From Shewanella sp. c952 (GTDB taxonomy: Bacteria > Pseudomonadota > Gammaproteobacteria > Enterobacterales > Shewanellaceae): a DNA stretch of 64,000 nt. Both the position numbers and the translations under genes were made by a program. Below are positions 9,175 through 18,703 of this stretch, in pieces (within the stretch, counting starts at the first letter, position 1; each line of letters starts with the position of its first letter). The stretch covers positions 107,783-171,782 of the forward strand of contig NZ_BPEW01000007.1 in NCBI RefSeq assembly GCF_019654975.1. Reading direction: 5' to 3'. A model generated the notes under the pieces. It was not told the origin of the DNA. It did not search any database and worked only from the letters and a program-made list of their open reading frames with translations.

Positions 9175-10200
9175 ATGGGTATTTTTGAGCGGTATTTAAG
9201 TGTTTGGGTTGGACTCGCAATTGTGGCTGGTGTGGTTTTAGGAAACTTGTCTCCAGACTCTTTTGCTATTGTTGCAGGGCTTGAGTATGCCCATGTTAAT
9301 TTGGTTATTGCGGTGCTGATCTGGGTCATGATCTACCCGATGATGGTGCAGATCGATTTCTCTGCAGTGAAGGATGTCGGTAAGAGCCCGAAAGGATTAA
9401 TACTGACCTTGGTGATTAACTGGTTAATTAAACCCTTCACCATGGCGGCGTTAGGTTGGCTCTTTTTCAAGGTGTTTTTTGTCGAGTTTGTCGATCCGCA
9501 AACAGCCAGTGAATATATTGCCGGTATGATATTACTTGGGGTGGCGCCGTGCACTGCCATGGTCTTTGTTTGGAGTCAGCTGACAAAGGGCGATCCGAAT
9601 TACACATTAGTGCAAGTGTCAGTCAACGATCTCATTATGGTTGTGGCCTTTGCTCCTATAACTGCATTGCTATTGGGCGTAAGTGATATTCAAGTGCCAT
9701 GGGCAACACTGCTGTCATCTGTTGCTTTATATGTCGTTTTGCCATTAGTGGCAGGTGCTGTTACTCGACACTTCTTGCAGAAAAAGGGCAGCGATACTCA
9801 GCTCAATGCATTTGTTGCCAACTTAAAGCCGTGGTCTATGGTTGGGTTATTGGCAACAGTAGTGCTGTTATTTGGCTTTCAAGCAGAGACAATTATTGCG
9901 CAGCCGCAAGACATATTCCTTATTGCAATTCCATTAATAATCCAAACCTATGGCATCTTCTTTATCGCTTTTTATGCCGCTAAGAAGCTTAAGTTAAGCC
10001 ATAAAATTGCTGCTCCTGCTTGCATGATTGCCACCTCTAACTTTTTCGAGCTAGCAGTCGCAGTCGCGATATCTTTATTTGGATTGCACTCCGGCGCAGC
10101 GTTAGCAACTGTAGTCGGTGTACTTGTCGAAGTCCCAGTGATGCTGTCGCTGGTGGCAATCGCTAATCGCAGTCGACATGTGTTTTTAGATGAAATTTAG
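9175..10200 (+). CDS. acr3: arsenite efflux transporter Acr3
   Basis: A 341-residue inner membrane protein with ten hydrophobic segments, the bile/arsenite/riboflavin transporter fold. It matches Acr3 rather than the ArsB family: the conserved cysteine in [13 protein letters not shown] (Cys 126) in the fourth helix is needed for arsenite transport in characterised Acr3 proteins, and [14 protein letters not shown] follows in the next helix. It exports As(OH)3 from the cytoplasm using the proton motive force. It starts 50 bp after arsR and belongs to the same operon. No arsenate reductase arsC is visible here, so arsenate would be handled by the next two genes or by an ArsC encoded elsewhere. 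Confidence 0.93.
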   Translation: MGIFERYLSVWVGLAIVAGVVLGNLSPDSFAIVAGLEYAHVNLVIAVLIWVMIYPMMVQIDFSAVKDVGKSPKGLILTLVINWLIKPFTMAALGWLFFKVFFVEFVDPQTASEYIAGMILLGVAPCTAMVFVWSQLTKGDPNYTLVQVSVNDLIMVVAFAPITALLLGVSDIQVPWATLLSSVALYVVLPLVAGAVTRHFLQKKGSDTQLNAFVANLKPWSMVGLLATVVLLFGFQAETIIAQPQDIFLIAIPLIIQTYGIFFIAFYAAKKLKLSHKIAAPACMIATSNFFELAVAVAISLFGLHSGAALATVVGVLVEVPVMLSLVAIANRSRHVFLDEI

Positions 10201-10320
10201 GCGGTTATCACTGAATATATGGCACATGCTTTATCGCAAATAGATTTCAACGCTAGGCTTGAGTATAGACTCGAGCGCTAGAACTACTTAGATAGTTAAA
10301 TAACAGGTTAAGAGATCACT

Positions 10321-11334
10321 ATGACAATCAAAATTGGTATCAATGGCTTCGGTAGAATGGGACGTTTAGCACTACGTTCAGCTTGGCATCATAGCGATGT
10401 TGAGTTTGTACAAATTAATGATCCTGCTGGCGATGCGGCGACATTAGCCCATCTACTGACTTTCGACTCTATCCATGGTCGCTGGTCTGAAGAAGCCACC
10501 GCTGACGGTGACAATATTATTGTTGGTGACCACACTATTGCGACCAGCCGTAATAACACTATTGGGGCTACAGACTGGTCGGGTTGTGACGTGGTAATTG
10601 AGGCTTCTGGGGTTATGAAGACCAAAGCCTTATTGCAGGCTTATTTAGATCAAGGTGTTAAAAGAGTTGTGGTGACAGCGCCTGTTAAAGAGGAGGGGGT
10701 GCTAAATATTGTCATGGGCGTGAATCAGCAGCTGTATAACAAAGATATTCATCCGATTGTTACCGCGGCATCTTGCACCACTAACTGCTTGGCGCCAGTG
10801 GTAAAAGTTATTCATGAGAATATCGGTATAAAGCATGGTTCGATGACAACTATTCATGACATCACCAATACACAGACGATTCTAGATGCGCCCCATAAAG
10901 ACCTTAGGCGCGCACGCGCTTGTGGTTTGAGCCTTATCCCGACAACAACTGGTAGTGCTACGGCGATTACCCATATTTTCCCTGAGTTAAAAGGTAAGTT
11001 AAACGGTCATGCTGTTCGTATTCCGCTTGCTAATGCCTCGTTGACCGATTGCGTATTTGAAGTTGAGCGCGATACCACTGAAGCAGAAGTTAATGCGCTA
11101 CTGAAACAAGCGGCGCAGGGTGAGTTAAAAGACATTCTAGGCTTTGAAGAGCGCCCTTTGGTTTCAGTTGATTACAAAACCGATCCTCGTTCGAGCATTA
11201 TTGATGCGCCATCAACTATGGTCGTCAATGGCACACAAGTTAAGCTCTATGTTTGGTATGACAATGAGTGGGGCTACGCTAATCGCACCGCAGAGTTAGC
11301 TATTATGGTTGGTCTGCAAGATCTAGCAAGTTAG
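10321..11334 (+). CDS. ArsJ-associated glyceraldehyde-3-phosphate dehydrogenase
   Basis: A 337-residue GAPDH. The Rossmann motif [10 protein letters not shown] is at the N-terminus, the catalytic Cys 152 sits in ASCTTNC, and a C-terminal [10 protein letters not shown] completes the signature. Placed between acr3 and arsJ, it corresponds to the dedicated GAPDH of arsenate operons. In the characterised Pseudomonas system such an enzyme uses arsenate instead of phosphate to form the unstable 1-arseno-3-phosphoglycerate, which ArsJ then exports. It is probably not the main glycolytic enzyme, given its context. About 120 bp separate it from acr3, with no terminator seen between. Confidence 0.9.
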   Translation: MTIKIGINGFGRMGRLALRSAWHHSDVEFVQINDPAGDAATLAHLLTFDSIHGRWSEEATADGDNIIVGDHTIATSRNNTIGATDWSGCDVVIEASGVMKTKALLQAYLDQGVKRVVVTAPVKEEGVLNIVMGVNQQLYNKDIHPIVTAASCTTNCLAPVVKVIHENIGIKHGSMTTIHDITNTQTILDAPHKDLRRARACGLSLIPTTTGSATAITHIFPELKGKLNGHAVRIPLANASLTDCVFEVERDTTEAEVNALLKQAAQGELKDILGFEERPLVSVDYKTDPRSSIIDAPSTMVVNGTQVKLYVWYDNEWGYANRTAELAIMVGLQDLAS

Positions 11335-11436
11335 GCTGACAGCCAAAGAGTTGAGGCAGCCTGTATTTTGCTGAGCTGCTTGATTTCTATTGGTCAGTGA
11401 CTACTGTGGCTTTTGAAAAAAATTAGGTTGATAAAA

Positions 11437-12645
11437 GTGTTAGCAAAATATCGTGCTTTACCTGAAAGTATTCGGCAGTATTTACTGGTTACCGGAAACT
11501 ACTGGGCCTTTACACTCACTGACGGTGCGCTGCGCATGTTGGTGGTGCTGCACTTTTATGACTTAGGCTATACACCACTTGCTATTGCAATGTTGTTTTT
11601 GTTCTATGAAATTTTTGGTGTTATTACCAACCTAGTCGGTGGTTGGCTCGGGGCACGGCTTGGGCTTAATCGCACTATGAATATTGGCTTGGGGCTGCAA
11701 ATTGCCGCATTGTCTATGCTATTACTACCAACTGCAATGCTGACCGTACCTTGGGTGATGGCTGCACAGGCTCTGTCTGGAATAGCTAAAGACCTCAACA
11801 AAATGAGTGCCAAAAGTGCGATAAAGACTCTAGTACCCAAAGATGCCGAAGGTACGCTGTATCGATGGGTGGCCATGCTAACAGGCTCCAAAAATGCGTT
11901 AAAAGGTGCTGGCTTCTTTCTCGGAGGAGTGTTGCTGACTGTTGCTGGATTTACTGGTGCCATCGCCATTATGGCCGCTGCTTTGCTCGTTGTTTGGCTG
12001 TGTAGTCTAGTGAACTTGAAAGCCGATTTAGGTAAAGCTAAGTCTAAACCCAAATTCACTCAAATTTTTTCTAAGAGTGACAAGGTCAACATCCTCTCTG
12101 CTGCGAGGTTATTCTTATTTGCAGCCAGAGATGTGTGGTTTGTCATTGCACTGCCGGTGTTTCTTGCGAGCCAGCTAAAGTGGGATCACAGCAGTGTTGG
12201 CGCTTTTCTCGCTCTGTGGGTGATAGCTTATGGGATGGTGCAATCTATCGCGCCATCGCTAACGGCTAGAAAATCTGTCCCAGACGGCAGAGTCGCAACA
12301 CTCTGGGCTGGACTACTGGCGCTGGTGACCGCAATATTAACTTTGGCAATCTATACCTCTTGGGTTGCTCCCCAAGTGGCCCTAATTGTTGGCTTGTTGG
12401 TCTTCGGCGCTGTATTTGCCGTCAACTCCTCATTGCATAGCTATTTGATTGTCAGCTACGCAGGGGATGATGGTGTCTCTCTCGACATTGGCTTTTACTA
12501 TATGGCGAATGCAATGGGAAGGCTTATTGGTACCATATTGTCTGGCTGGGTATATCAAGTTGCTGGGCTTGGGGCGTGTTTAGCTATTTCAACAACCTTC
12601 TTACTGCTGACTTGGCTTATCTCTTTTAAGTTACCAAGAAAGTAA
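11437..12645 (+). CDS. arsJ: organoarsenical efflux MFS transporter ArsJ
   Basis: A 402-residue MFS protein with twelve hydrophobic segments. The frame is open from TTG 11413, but GTG 11437 is preferred: AGG lies nine bases upstream, and the resulting N-terminus (short basic stretch, then LPESIRQYLLVTGNYWAFTLTDGA) matches the ArsJ pattern. ArsJ exports 1-arseno-3-phosphoglycerate made by the neighbouring GAPDH; the product hydrolyses outside, so the pair acts as an arsenate efflux route. The family is recognised from the N-terminal motif LTDGALRMLVVLHFYDLGY and from the gene order. Confidence 0.9.
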   Translation: MLAKYRALPESIRQYLLVTGNYWAFTLTDGALRMLVVLHFYDLGYTPLAIAMLFLFYEIFGVITNLVGGWLGARLGLNRTMNIGLGLQIAALSMLLLPTAMLTVPWVMAAQALSGIAKDLNKMSAKSAIKTLVPKDAEGTLYRWVAMLTGSKNALKGAGFFLGGVLLTVAGFTGAIAIMAAALLVVWLCSLVNLKADLGKAKSKPKFTQIFSKSDKVNILSAARLFLFAARDVWFVIALPVFLASQLKWDHSSVGAFLALWVIAYGMVQSIAPSLTARKSVPDGRVATLWAGLLALVTAILTLAIYTSWVAPQVALIVGLLVFGAVFAVNSSLHSYLIVSYAGDDGVSLDIGFYYMANAMGRLIGTILSGWVYQVAGLGACLAISTTFLLLTWLISFKLPRK

Positions 12646-12893
12646 TCAATCGCTAACATCTAATAGCGTCATTGGACGCTAGTATCATAATCTTCAAGCG
12701 CCTTTCTCTCATGTGGCCTTTTCAAAGGTGAACATTTCGTTGTACTCTGTTTGTTCGATGTATTTTGTTGACTTAAGTCACGTTGCATTAGGACCTTTTG
12801 ACCTTGCTCTTGTTATGGGGAAGATCAAAAAGCCTTACATAAAAATAAAACGATAAAAAATAACTATAAATAATCTGTATCAACGAGGTTTGA

Positions 12894-14264
12894 ATGGAAG
12901 CTATTACTGAATTTGTTGGCAAGATCAACGGTGTAGTGTGGGGTACTCCTATGCTAGTCATGATCTTAGGGGTGGGTTTATTCCTCACCTTTGGTTTACG
13001 CTTAATGCCAATCTTAAAACTGGGCACTGGTTTTAAACTGCTTTGGTCAGGTCGTATTCCTGATAAAGACAAAAACATGAAAGGTGAGATTAGCCCGTTT
13101 AACGCGCTAATGACGTCATTATCAGCAACCATTGGTACTGGTAATATTGCTGGTGTTGCAACCGCCATTTTTATTGGCGGCCCAGGGGCGCTATTTTGGA
13201 TGTGGTGTACGGCGTTAGTCGGCATGGCCACCAAGTTTGCCGAAGCGGTATTGGCAGTTAAATACCGTGAAGTGGACGACAATGGTAACCACGTGGGTGG
13301 CCCAATGTACTACATCAAGAATGGTCTAGGTTCAAAGTGGGCTTGGTTAGGTACAGCATTTGCTCTATTTGGTTCTCTAGCAGGTTTCGGTATTGGTAAT
13401 ACTGTTCAGGCTAACTCAGTGGCCGATGCGTTGAGCAGTAACTTTGGCGTACCGACTTGGGTTACTGGTTTGGTATTGATGGTCTTAGTTGGCGCAGTAT
13501 TAATGGGCGGTATCAAGCGTATTGCTGATGTTGCTGGTAAGCTTGTACCTATTATGACCATTTTTTATATCGCGGCGGGTATTGCGGTATTGGTGGTATA
13601 TGCTGCAGAAATTCCAGCGGCATTTGAATTGATTATCCACAGTGCATTTAATCCTGTTGCTGCACAAGGTGGCTTTGCTGGTGCTGCTGTATGGGCGGCC
13701 ATTCGCTTTGGTGTAGCTCGTGGTGTGTTTTCTAACGAAGCTGGTCTTGGTAGCGCGCCGATTGCACATGCTGCAGCTCAAACTAACAATCCAGTGGCTC
13801 AGGGTTTAGTGGCTATGCTAGGTACCTTCATTGATACCTTGATCGTTTGTACCATTACCGGTTTGGCGATTATTGTGTCAGGCGCATGGACATCAGGTGA
13901 AAATGGCGCGGCATTAACCTCTTTTGCATTTTCACATGCATTCCCTATGGGTAACTATGTGGTCGCAATTGCTTTGTCAGTCTTTGCATTTACCACTATT
14001 TTAGGCTGGAGCTTCTATTGTGAGAAATGTGTGCAGTTCTTATTTGGCGTAAAAGCGATTAAGCCTTTCAGGATCCTTTGGGTGATCGTGGTGCCTTTAG
14101 GTGCAGTGAGTTCTCTAGAGTTTATTTGGCTACTAGCAGATACGTTAAATGCAATGATGGCGATTCCAAACCTAATTGCTTTGGCGTTGCTAAGCCCAGT
14201 CGTGTTTGCGTTGACAAGAGAGTACTTTCTTAAGAAGCGTGAAACGGAAGCTGCTGAGTCGTAG
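12894..14264 (+). CDS. alanine/glycine:cation symporter (AGCS family)
   Basis: A 456-residue inner membrane protein of the AGCS (DagA/AlsT/YaaJ) family, which takes up alanine or glycine with Na+ or H+. Family signatures are the N-terminal VWGTPMLVMILGVGLFLTFGLR, SATIGTGNIAGVATAI in the third to fourth helix region, VGGPMYYIKNGLG, and RGVFSNEAGLGSAPIAHAAA, which forms part of the substrate and ion site. About eleven membrane segments are visible. It is a single-gene unit with its own terminator; the arsJ gene upstream is separated by about 250 bp and is functionally unrelated. Confidence 0.93.
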   Translation: MEAITEFVGKINGVVWGTPMLVMILGVGLFLTFGLRLMPILKLGTGFKLLWSGRIPDKDKNMKGEISPFNALMTSLSATIGTGNIAGVATAIFIGGPGALFWMWCTALVGMATKFAEAVLAVKYREVDDNGNHVGGPMYYIKNGLGSKWAWLGTAFALFGSLAGFGIGNTVQANSVADALSSNFGVPTWVTGLVLMVLVGAVLMGGIKRIADVAGKLVPIMTIFYIAAGIAVLVVYAAEIPAAFELIIHSAFNPVAAQGGFAGAAVWAAIRFGVARGVFSNEAGLGSAPIAHAAAQTNNPVAQGLVAMLGTFIDTLIVCTITGLAIIVSGAWTSGENGAALTSFAFSHAFPMGNYVVAIALSVFAFTTILGWSFYCEKCVQFLFGVKAIKPFRILWVIVVPLGAVSSLEFIWLLADTLNAMMAIPNLIALALLSPVVFALTREYFLKKRETEAAES

Positions 14265-14298
14265 TTTGTAGTGTAAGTCTATAATAGATTAAGTTCAT

Positions 14299-14330
14299 AA
14301 AGCTCCTGGATGTTATTCAGGAGCTTTTTT
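14299..14330 (+). terminator. rho-independent terminator of the symporter gene
   Basis: Stem aaagctcctg (14299-14308) / caggagcttt (14318-14327) followed by a T-run. Confidence 0.9.
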
Positions 14331-14351
14331 GTTGCGCTTATATCTTTGGTA

Positions 14352-14531
14352 TTAAGCCCAGAACTCGTCATCACCCATTGCTTGTTTTAACTGGGTTCTT
14401 TCTAAGTAGGCTTCTAAGCGTTTTTTGACATCTTTCTTGTGCGCTAAATCATCAGCAGCCTTTTTGTTTTTAGGGGCTGTTAACGCTTCAATTTCTGCAT
14501 CGTTGGGCACAAAATCTAGTATCTGAGCCAT
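14352..14531 (-). CDS. small charged protein, PA3496-like
   Basis: A 59-residue protein. ATG 14531 is chosen over the longer frame because AGAGGAA lies seven bases upstream. The middle is very basic (KNKKAADDLAHKKDVKKRLE) and predicted helical; the end LKQAMGDDEFW is acidic. The length and the KKRLEAYLE segment resemble a small family known from Pseudomonas PA3496, whose role is unsettled. There is no signal peptide, so it is probably cytoplasmic. It converges on the symporter terminator. Confidence 0.65.
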   Translation of the reverse strand: MAQILDFVPNDAEIEALTAPKNKKAADDLAHKKDVKKRLEAYLERTQLKQAMGDDEFWA

Positions 14532-15000
14532 CACGAATTCCTCTTTAAGAAGTATCCATTCTCTTGGCATTTTGTATTGCCGAATAGTGAAAATGTTATT
14601 GATACTTATAGGTTAATAACAGATTTTATCGTGCTCACTTTAACGGGTTTTTCCGCCACATTAGTGAGCGCTTAAGAAGGAATTTAGCAGGCAATTAAAT
14701 AAAAATATGCGATCCATGTAACAAAATTACAGTTTGATCAATTGAATGGTTTTAAATACTGCTTAATGCGAGTTTTAGTGAAATTAAATAACGGTATATT
14801 GCGTTGTGTTAGGTTTAACCTCGGATTGATTCAGTTAAGTTTACCGCTAAGATCGCGAGCTAGGAGGGCGCTTTGGGTTGCCAGCGCTGATTATGCATTG
14901 AATGAAAATGCAATGGGAGCCCACTGCATCATGCATTCACTTTGCACTCGTTTGCCAAACACACCCAGTGCAGATCGCTTGCTTATAGTTAATTTAGCGA
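14532..15000. other. 469-bp gap with one hairpin, no supported gene
   Basis: No convincing coding region is seen. A Cys/Arg-rich reading frame (14742-15071, +) lacks a ribosome binding site and overlaps the next gene, so it is not accepted. A compact hairpin, atgcaatggg / cccactgcat (14908-14929), is nested in a further atgcatt inverted repeat. It could be part of a small RNA or a leftover repeat. Confidence 0.4.
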
Positions 15001-15696
15001 TTAGAGATCGAAGCTGTAGCTGTAACCGAGCAGAAATTTTGCATCATCTTCTTCAAGATCGGTATCGCTAACGACGAAAGAAACGGTGCCAAAGTCCGTA
15101 TCCTTGCTGAGCGCAAGTGAGTAGTCGGCATAGTTATCGGTGCCATACCAGGCGCTAACCACATCACCCGTTGAGTAACCGTAATGGGCAGCAATGGTTA
15201 AGCTTTCTGAGAGTGGAAAAGTTAAGGTTGTTTGCAGGTAGCCCATATCTTTTTCATCGAGTGTAGCGTCGCCAGTGACATCGTTGCCGGCATTAACCAC
15301 ATGCGCATAGCTGACCTCAATCCATTTCCAGCTGGCAGCTAGCGTCACTTCACCAAAATCAATACTGTCATTAGCATCTGGGTATGCGTAATAAAGATAA
15401 CTAATGTCATAACCAAACTCATCGCCAATACTGCCAGCAAATCCAGCATAAAAATCAACTTCATAACTGGTCTCATTGCCAAAGTCGACATTAGAAGCCC
15501 AAGTTCCGGCATAGAAGCCCGCATCATGGCTGTAATCAATCCCGCCTTGAACCGCGACAGCATCATCTGTCTGGGTAATACCGCGCCACAAATAGTTAGA
15601 TGTTGCACCAATATTTGCTTCGACTGCAGCATGCGCTGAGATACTCAGTAATGCCGTCGTGGTAATAAATGCAGTTCCTATTAATAGCTTGTTCAT
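15001..15696 (-). CDS. TorF-family putative outer membrane porin
   Basis: A 231-residue secreted beta-barrel protein. A cleavable signal peptide ends near AHAA (about residue 24). The mature start, ATSNYLWRGITQTDDA, is the hallmark of the TIGR02001/TorF putative porin family, followed by alternating polar/aromatic strands (for example GFYAGTWASNVDF and YEVDFYAGFAG) and a C-terminal strand ending in aromatic/aliphatic residues (LLGYSYSFDL), as in outer membrane proteins. It starts with GGGAAGAGA before ATG. Function in transport is presumed, substrate unknown. Confidence 0.85.
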   Translation of the reverse strand: MNKLLIGTAFITTTALLSISAHAAVEANIGATSNYLWRGITQTDDAVAVQGGIDYSHDAGFYAGTWASNVDFGNETSYEVDFYAGFAGSIGDEFGYDISYLYYAYPDANDSIDFGEVTLAASWKWIEVSYAHVVNAGNDVTGDATLDEKDMGYLQTTLTFPLSESLTIAAHYGYSTGDVVSAWYGTDNYADYSLALSKDTDFGTVSFVVSDTDLEEDDAKFLLGYSYSFDL

Positions 15697-15884
15697 TCTC
15701 TTCCCCTAGAATTATCATTTTTGTCATAGAAGATATAGCAAGGACCAAGCCAGAAAATTTAATGTTATAAAACATTGCTTTAGCTATTGTTATGCGGTGC
15801 TACATATCTCTTTTGTGTCAATCTAGGGCAGAGGGCACTGGTTTAGTGCAATATTGAAGCGGTAGTTAGGTTTCTGCAGGCATA

Positions 15885-15909
15885 AAAAAACCTCCTTAGA
15901 GGAGGTTTT
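15885..15909 (-). terminator. rho-independent terminator of the HU gene
   Basis: Stem aaaacctcc (15887-15895) / ggaggtttt (15901-15909). Read on the minus strand the right arm is followed by a T-run. It lies just after the HU stop. Confidence 0.85.
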
Positions 15910-15931
15910 ATATTAATCACAGAGATTGTGA

Positions 15932-16204
15932 TTAGTTAACGCTATCTTTAAGCGTTTTACCCGCTTTAAACTTAGGTACTGTAGCCGCTGGGATCTGGAT
16001 CTCTTTACCAGTCTGTGGGTTACGACCTGTGCGAGCTGCACGCTCTGAAGTTTCAAAAGAGCCAAAACCAACAATAGAGATTTTCTCTCCATTCTTCATC
16101 GCTTCTGCAACAGTTTCTTCAAAAGATTTTAATGCACGTGCGGCTTCAGCTTTCGTTAATTCCGCAGATTCAGCCATTTTTGCAACAAGTTCAGTCTTAT
16201 TCAT
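15932..16204 (-). CDS. hupA: HU-type histone-like DNA-binding protein
   Basis: A 90-residue HU protein of full family length. It has the N-terminal helices MNKTELVAKMAESAELTKAEA, the beta-arm signature GFGSFETSERAARTGRNPQTGKEI with the intercalating proline, and the C-terminal helix AGKTLKDSVN. HU dimers bend and compact DNA and assist replication and repair. The MNKT start is closer to the HU-alpha form, hence hupA, but the alpha/beta choice is uncertain. Monocistronic, with its own terminator. Confidence 0.88.
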   Translation of the reverse strand: MNKTELVAKMAESAELTKAEAARALKSFEETVAEAMKNGEKISIVGFGSFETSERAARTGRNPQTGKEIQIPAATVPKFKAGKTLKDSVN

Positions 16205-16341
16205 TTGAATCGTCTCTTCTTTCCGTAGATTTATTTGTTAGTAGCGCTATCTAACATGCCACAAGCTTTTGCATTTGAAAAGCGCTTTAAGCCTATGAAA
16301 TGGCCTTTAAAGTCAAAAATAGGAACGATTTCTCAATTTTT

Positions 16342-17139
16342 CTACTCTTCGAGCAGTTGAAACAGGATTTGTTTGACCACTTGAGGCTCAAATGGCTTAT
16401 CACAAAGTGCATTCACTCCAGCTTGTGACACGTTACTTAGGTGGGTGTCATTAGCTTCAGATGACACCATTAGAATAGGAATGTGAGATTGCTCGCTATC
16501 GTTACGAATAAATTGCGTCAGTGCTAAGCCATCAACACTGGGCATATTGTAATCGGTAATCACCAGGTCAAACATCTGCTGCTGCATGATCTCAATCGCT
16601 TCTTGGCCATCTTGCGCTTCGGTAATCATGCGTAAACCCAGGTTGGTGATGGTGCGCTTAATGACATTTCTTGCCATTTTACTGTCATCGACCACCAGGA
16701 CTCGTAGATCTTGTACATCGAAATGCGTCAGATCTAATTCGTCGTGGCTAAGTAGGTCAATCGTTGCGTTGAGTGCTTTACCTAGATGGCTCGACGTAAA
16801 TGGCTTTGGCAGAATGGCCACAACACCAGATTGCCGATAGCTTTCTAGTTGCTCTCTGCGGCACTCGCTAGAGACTAACATGAACTGAATATCACTAAAT
16901 TGCTCTGTCGACTTGAGCGTTTTTAGCAGCTCTAGGGCTGTACCATCTTCAAAGTGCATTGCGCTGGCAATGAGATCCGGCTGGTGGCGTTTAATTATAT
17001 CCAGTGCCTGCTGAAGATTTGTAGCAGTTTGGATCTGTTTGACACCCTCTTGCTCTAATCGGTTTGCAATGATTTTTCGCTGAGTATCAGAAGGCTCAAC
17101 GAGCAGTATCGACAGTTCACTGGGTTGTAAATCGCTCAT
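16342..17139 (-). CDS. double-receiver response regulator, first receiver degenerate
   Basis: A 265-residue protein of two CheY-like receivers and nothing else. ATG 17139 is preferred over an upstream GTG. Receiver 1 (about 10-130) has lost the phospho-acceptor: the place of the Asp is Ala 60 (DLIASAMHF), and the acidic pair is reduced to Glu 15; Lys 112 remains. Receiver 2 (about 145-265) is complete, with Asp 151/152, acceptor Asp 196 in TDYNMPSVDG and Lys in CDKPF. Without an output domain it probably acts by protein contact, as CheY-like adaptors do. No cognate kinase lies next to it. Confidence 0.85.
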   Translation of the reverse strand: MSDLQPSELSILLVEPSDTQRKIIANRLEQEGVKQIQTATNLQQALDIIKRHQPDLIASAMHFEDGTALELLKTLKSTEQFSDIQFMLVSSECRREQLESYRQSGVVAILPKPFTSSHLGKALNATIDLLSHDELDLTHFDVQDLRVLVVDDSKMARNVIKRTITNLGLRMITEAQDGQEAIEIMQQQMFDLVITDYNMPSVDGLALTQFIRNDSEQSHIPILMVSSEANDTHLSNVSQAGVNALCDKPFEPQVVKQILFQLLEE

Positions 17140-17269
17140 ATTTAGCTTTACCACTTATCGTTATTATTAGGGGCTATTGATCTTTTATGGTTGTTTTTGC
17201 AGCAATTTGTTGGCCATTTTGGCTATCCGTCGCATTATAATGCGACAGTAATCCTTGTTAAATTGAAAC

Positions 17270-17656
17270 TTATTCTGCTTGTTTTAAATAATCTTTCGTC
17301 TTCTGGCTAAAGGCAATCCAATATTGGAAGCTCATAGCAACCAATGCTGAGATAACTATCGCGCTAATAGGAATATCACGCCCTTGAAAAATCACTTTTA
17401 CATCTTCTGGAGTAATTTGGTAAGCAATAACGGCTGCAGTGGCTAATGCTAATAGTGCTACAGTCTGAATTACCAAATATATTTTGAGTACTACAGCAGC
17501 CCAATAGCGGCGCATTATAAGCCCGTATAGCACTGGGAAAACGCCTAAAGTGAACAGGTCATAGGATTGGGTTGTCGCGGTGCGCCATAGAGCGGCAAAA
17601 GCTAGCAGGACATAGATAAACATTAACACTGCCAGCATGGGGTGAGGCTTCTTCAT
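17270..17656 (-). CDS. four-helix inner membrane protein, unknown function
   Basis: A 128-residue protein with four hydrophobic segments (about 8-25, 33-50, 57-80 and 98-116) and a charged C-terminus. AGGA precedes the ATG. I do not recognise a family; it resembles small Shewanella membrane proteins of unknown role. It stands alone between the double-receiver gene and a divergent DUF4240 gene. Confidence 0.6.
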   Translation of the reverse strand: MKKPHPMLAVLMFIYVLLAFAALWRTATTQSYDLFTLGVFPVLYGLIMRRYWAAVVLKIYLVIQTVALLALATAAVIAYQITPEDVKVIFQGRDIPISAIVISALVAMSFQYWIAFSQKTKDYLKQAE

Positions 17657-17827
17657 TGGCTTCCTAACTTAGTTGTATAGAGCGGTTATGTGTAGACCCC
17701 TGTGAGTGTAAAAAAATCAACGCATTGAGTCTAGTGGGGATCCTTGTAGTTTTAATGGCAGAGCTAACTCTTTTATCGAGGAGTACGCTAGAATAGCGCT
17801 ATAGCCACCGCATTTTTAGAGAGCACA

Positions 17828-18337
17828 ATGACAGAGTCACAGTTTTGGGAACTGGTTAGCCGAACTTCTCCCTCGCAAAATCAAACCGATTTAGCTGAAG
17901 TATTGAAACAGAAGTTGGCACTTTTAAGTAATGAAGAGTTGCGTGATTTTGATAAAATCTTCGGTCAGCAGATGCGCCGCAGTTATTCTTGGGCTGTTTG
18001 GGGCGCAGCTTACATCATCACTGGTTGTGATTCTGAGTACGCTTTTGCCGAATTTAGGTGTTTTTTGATATCTTTAGGTAAGGATTGGTACGACAAAGTT
18101 GTAGAGTCACCCGATGAACTGGGTAATTTGACGCAGTGGCCAGAGAAAGATGGTTATGCTTACCCATTTTTAGATGAATATGATTTGATCGCCGGTCAGA
18201 TTTATGAAGAACGCGCCGATGATGAACTTCCCTATGTGCCATCAGGCCAGGCATCACCAGCAGGTAAGAAATTCTCTCATAAGAAAAAACAGCTCAAGGC
18301 TACTTATCCATTATTGAGTGCAGCTTTTCCGTTTTAA
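17828..18337 (+). CDS. DUF4240 domain protein
   Basis: A 169-residue soluble protein. The start MTESQFWELV, the LSNEELRDFDKIFGQQM helix, AVWGAAYIITGCDSEYAFAEFRCFLISLG and a central EFR..LI..G pattern match the DUF4240 family, found in many bacteria including actinobacteria, with unknown function. No signal peptide or membrane segment. It ends in a bidirectional terminator. Confidence 0.75.
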   Translation: MTESQFWELVSRTSPSQNQTDLAEVLKQKLALLSNEELRDFDKIFGQQMRRSYSWAVWGAAYIITGCDSEYAFAEFRCFLISLGKDWYDKVVESPDELGNLTQWPEKDGYAYPFLDEYDLIAGQIYEERADDELPYVPSGQASPAGKKFSHKKKQLKATYPLLSAAFPF

Positions 18338-18353
18338 GACGGTAGTAATAGAC

Positions 18354-18382
18354 AAAAAAACGAGGCAAGGCCTCGTTTTTTT
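18354..18382. terminator. bidirectional rho-independent terminator
   Basis: Stem cgaggc (18361-18366) / gcctcg (18370-18375) flanked by seven A's on the left and seven T's on the right. It serves the DUF4240 gene (+) and the convergent secreted-protein gene (-). Confidence 0.9.
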
Positions 18383-18394
18383 GTATCGTGATAC

Positions 18395-18703
18395 TTAGTC
18401 GGTACAAGCGCTAACTTCGCTATCGAAGTCATAACCATGTGCTTCGCATGTTAGCTCCATAAACTCTTCTTCTGAGTCACTTACCTGCTCGTCAAACTCT
18501 GCTTGAAGTTTACTCTCTAGCTCTTGGTCTGATTGAGCTTGTTGCTCTGCTAGGATTTCAAAGTGTCCGTCGACTGCAGCTTGTTCAGCTGGAGTAAAGT
18601 CATTGGCACTCGCTTGGCCAATGAAGCTGAATGAGAAAAGTATTGCAGCGATAAATGCTAGACGACCAGAAAACGGTAGTTTTGTAATGTTTGAGTAGTT
18701 CAT
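18395..18703 (-). CDS. small secreted acidic protein, unknown function
   Basis: A 102-residue protein. ATG 18703 is chosen because GGAG lies seven bases upstream. A signal peptide ends at QASA (about residue 34). The mature part is strongly acidic and glutamine-rich, probably a helical or coiled-coil segment (about 35-80), and has two cysteines near the end (CEAHGYDFDSEVSAC) that could form a disulfide. Periplasmic location is inferred; no family is recognised. Confidence 0.6.
   Translation of the reverse strand: MNYSNITKLPFSGRLAFIAAILFSFSFIGQASANDFTPAEQAAVDGHFEILAEQQAQSDQELESKLQAEFDEQVSDSEEEFMELTCEAHGYDFDSEVSACTD

Noticed and set aside
14742..15071. 109-residue + strand reading frame
   Set aside because: TTG start without ribosome site, Cys/Arg-rich composition, no domain, and overlap with the 3' end of the TorF-like gene.
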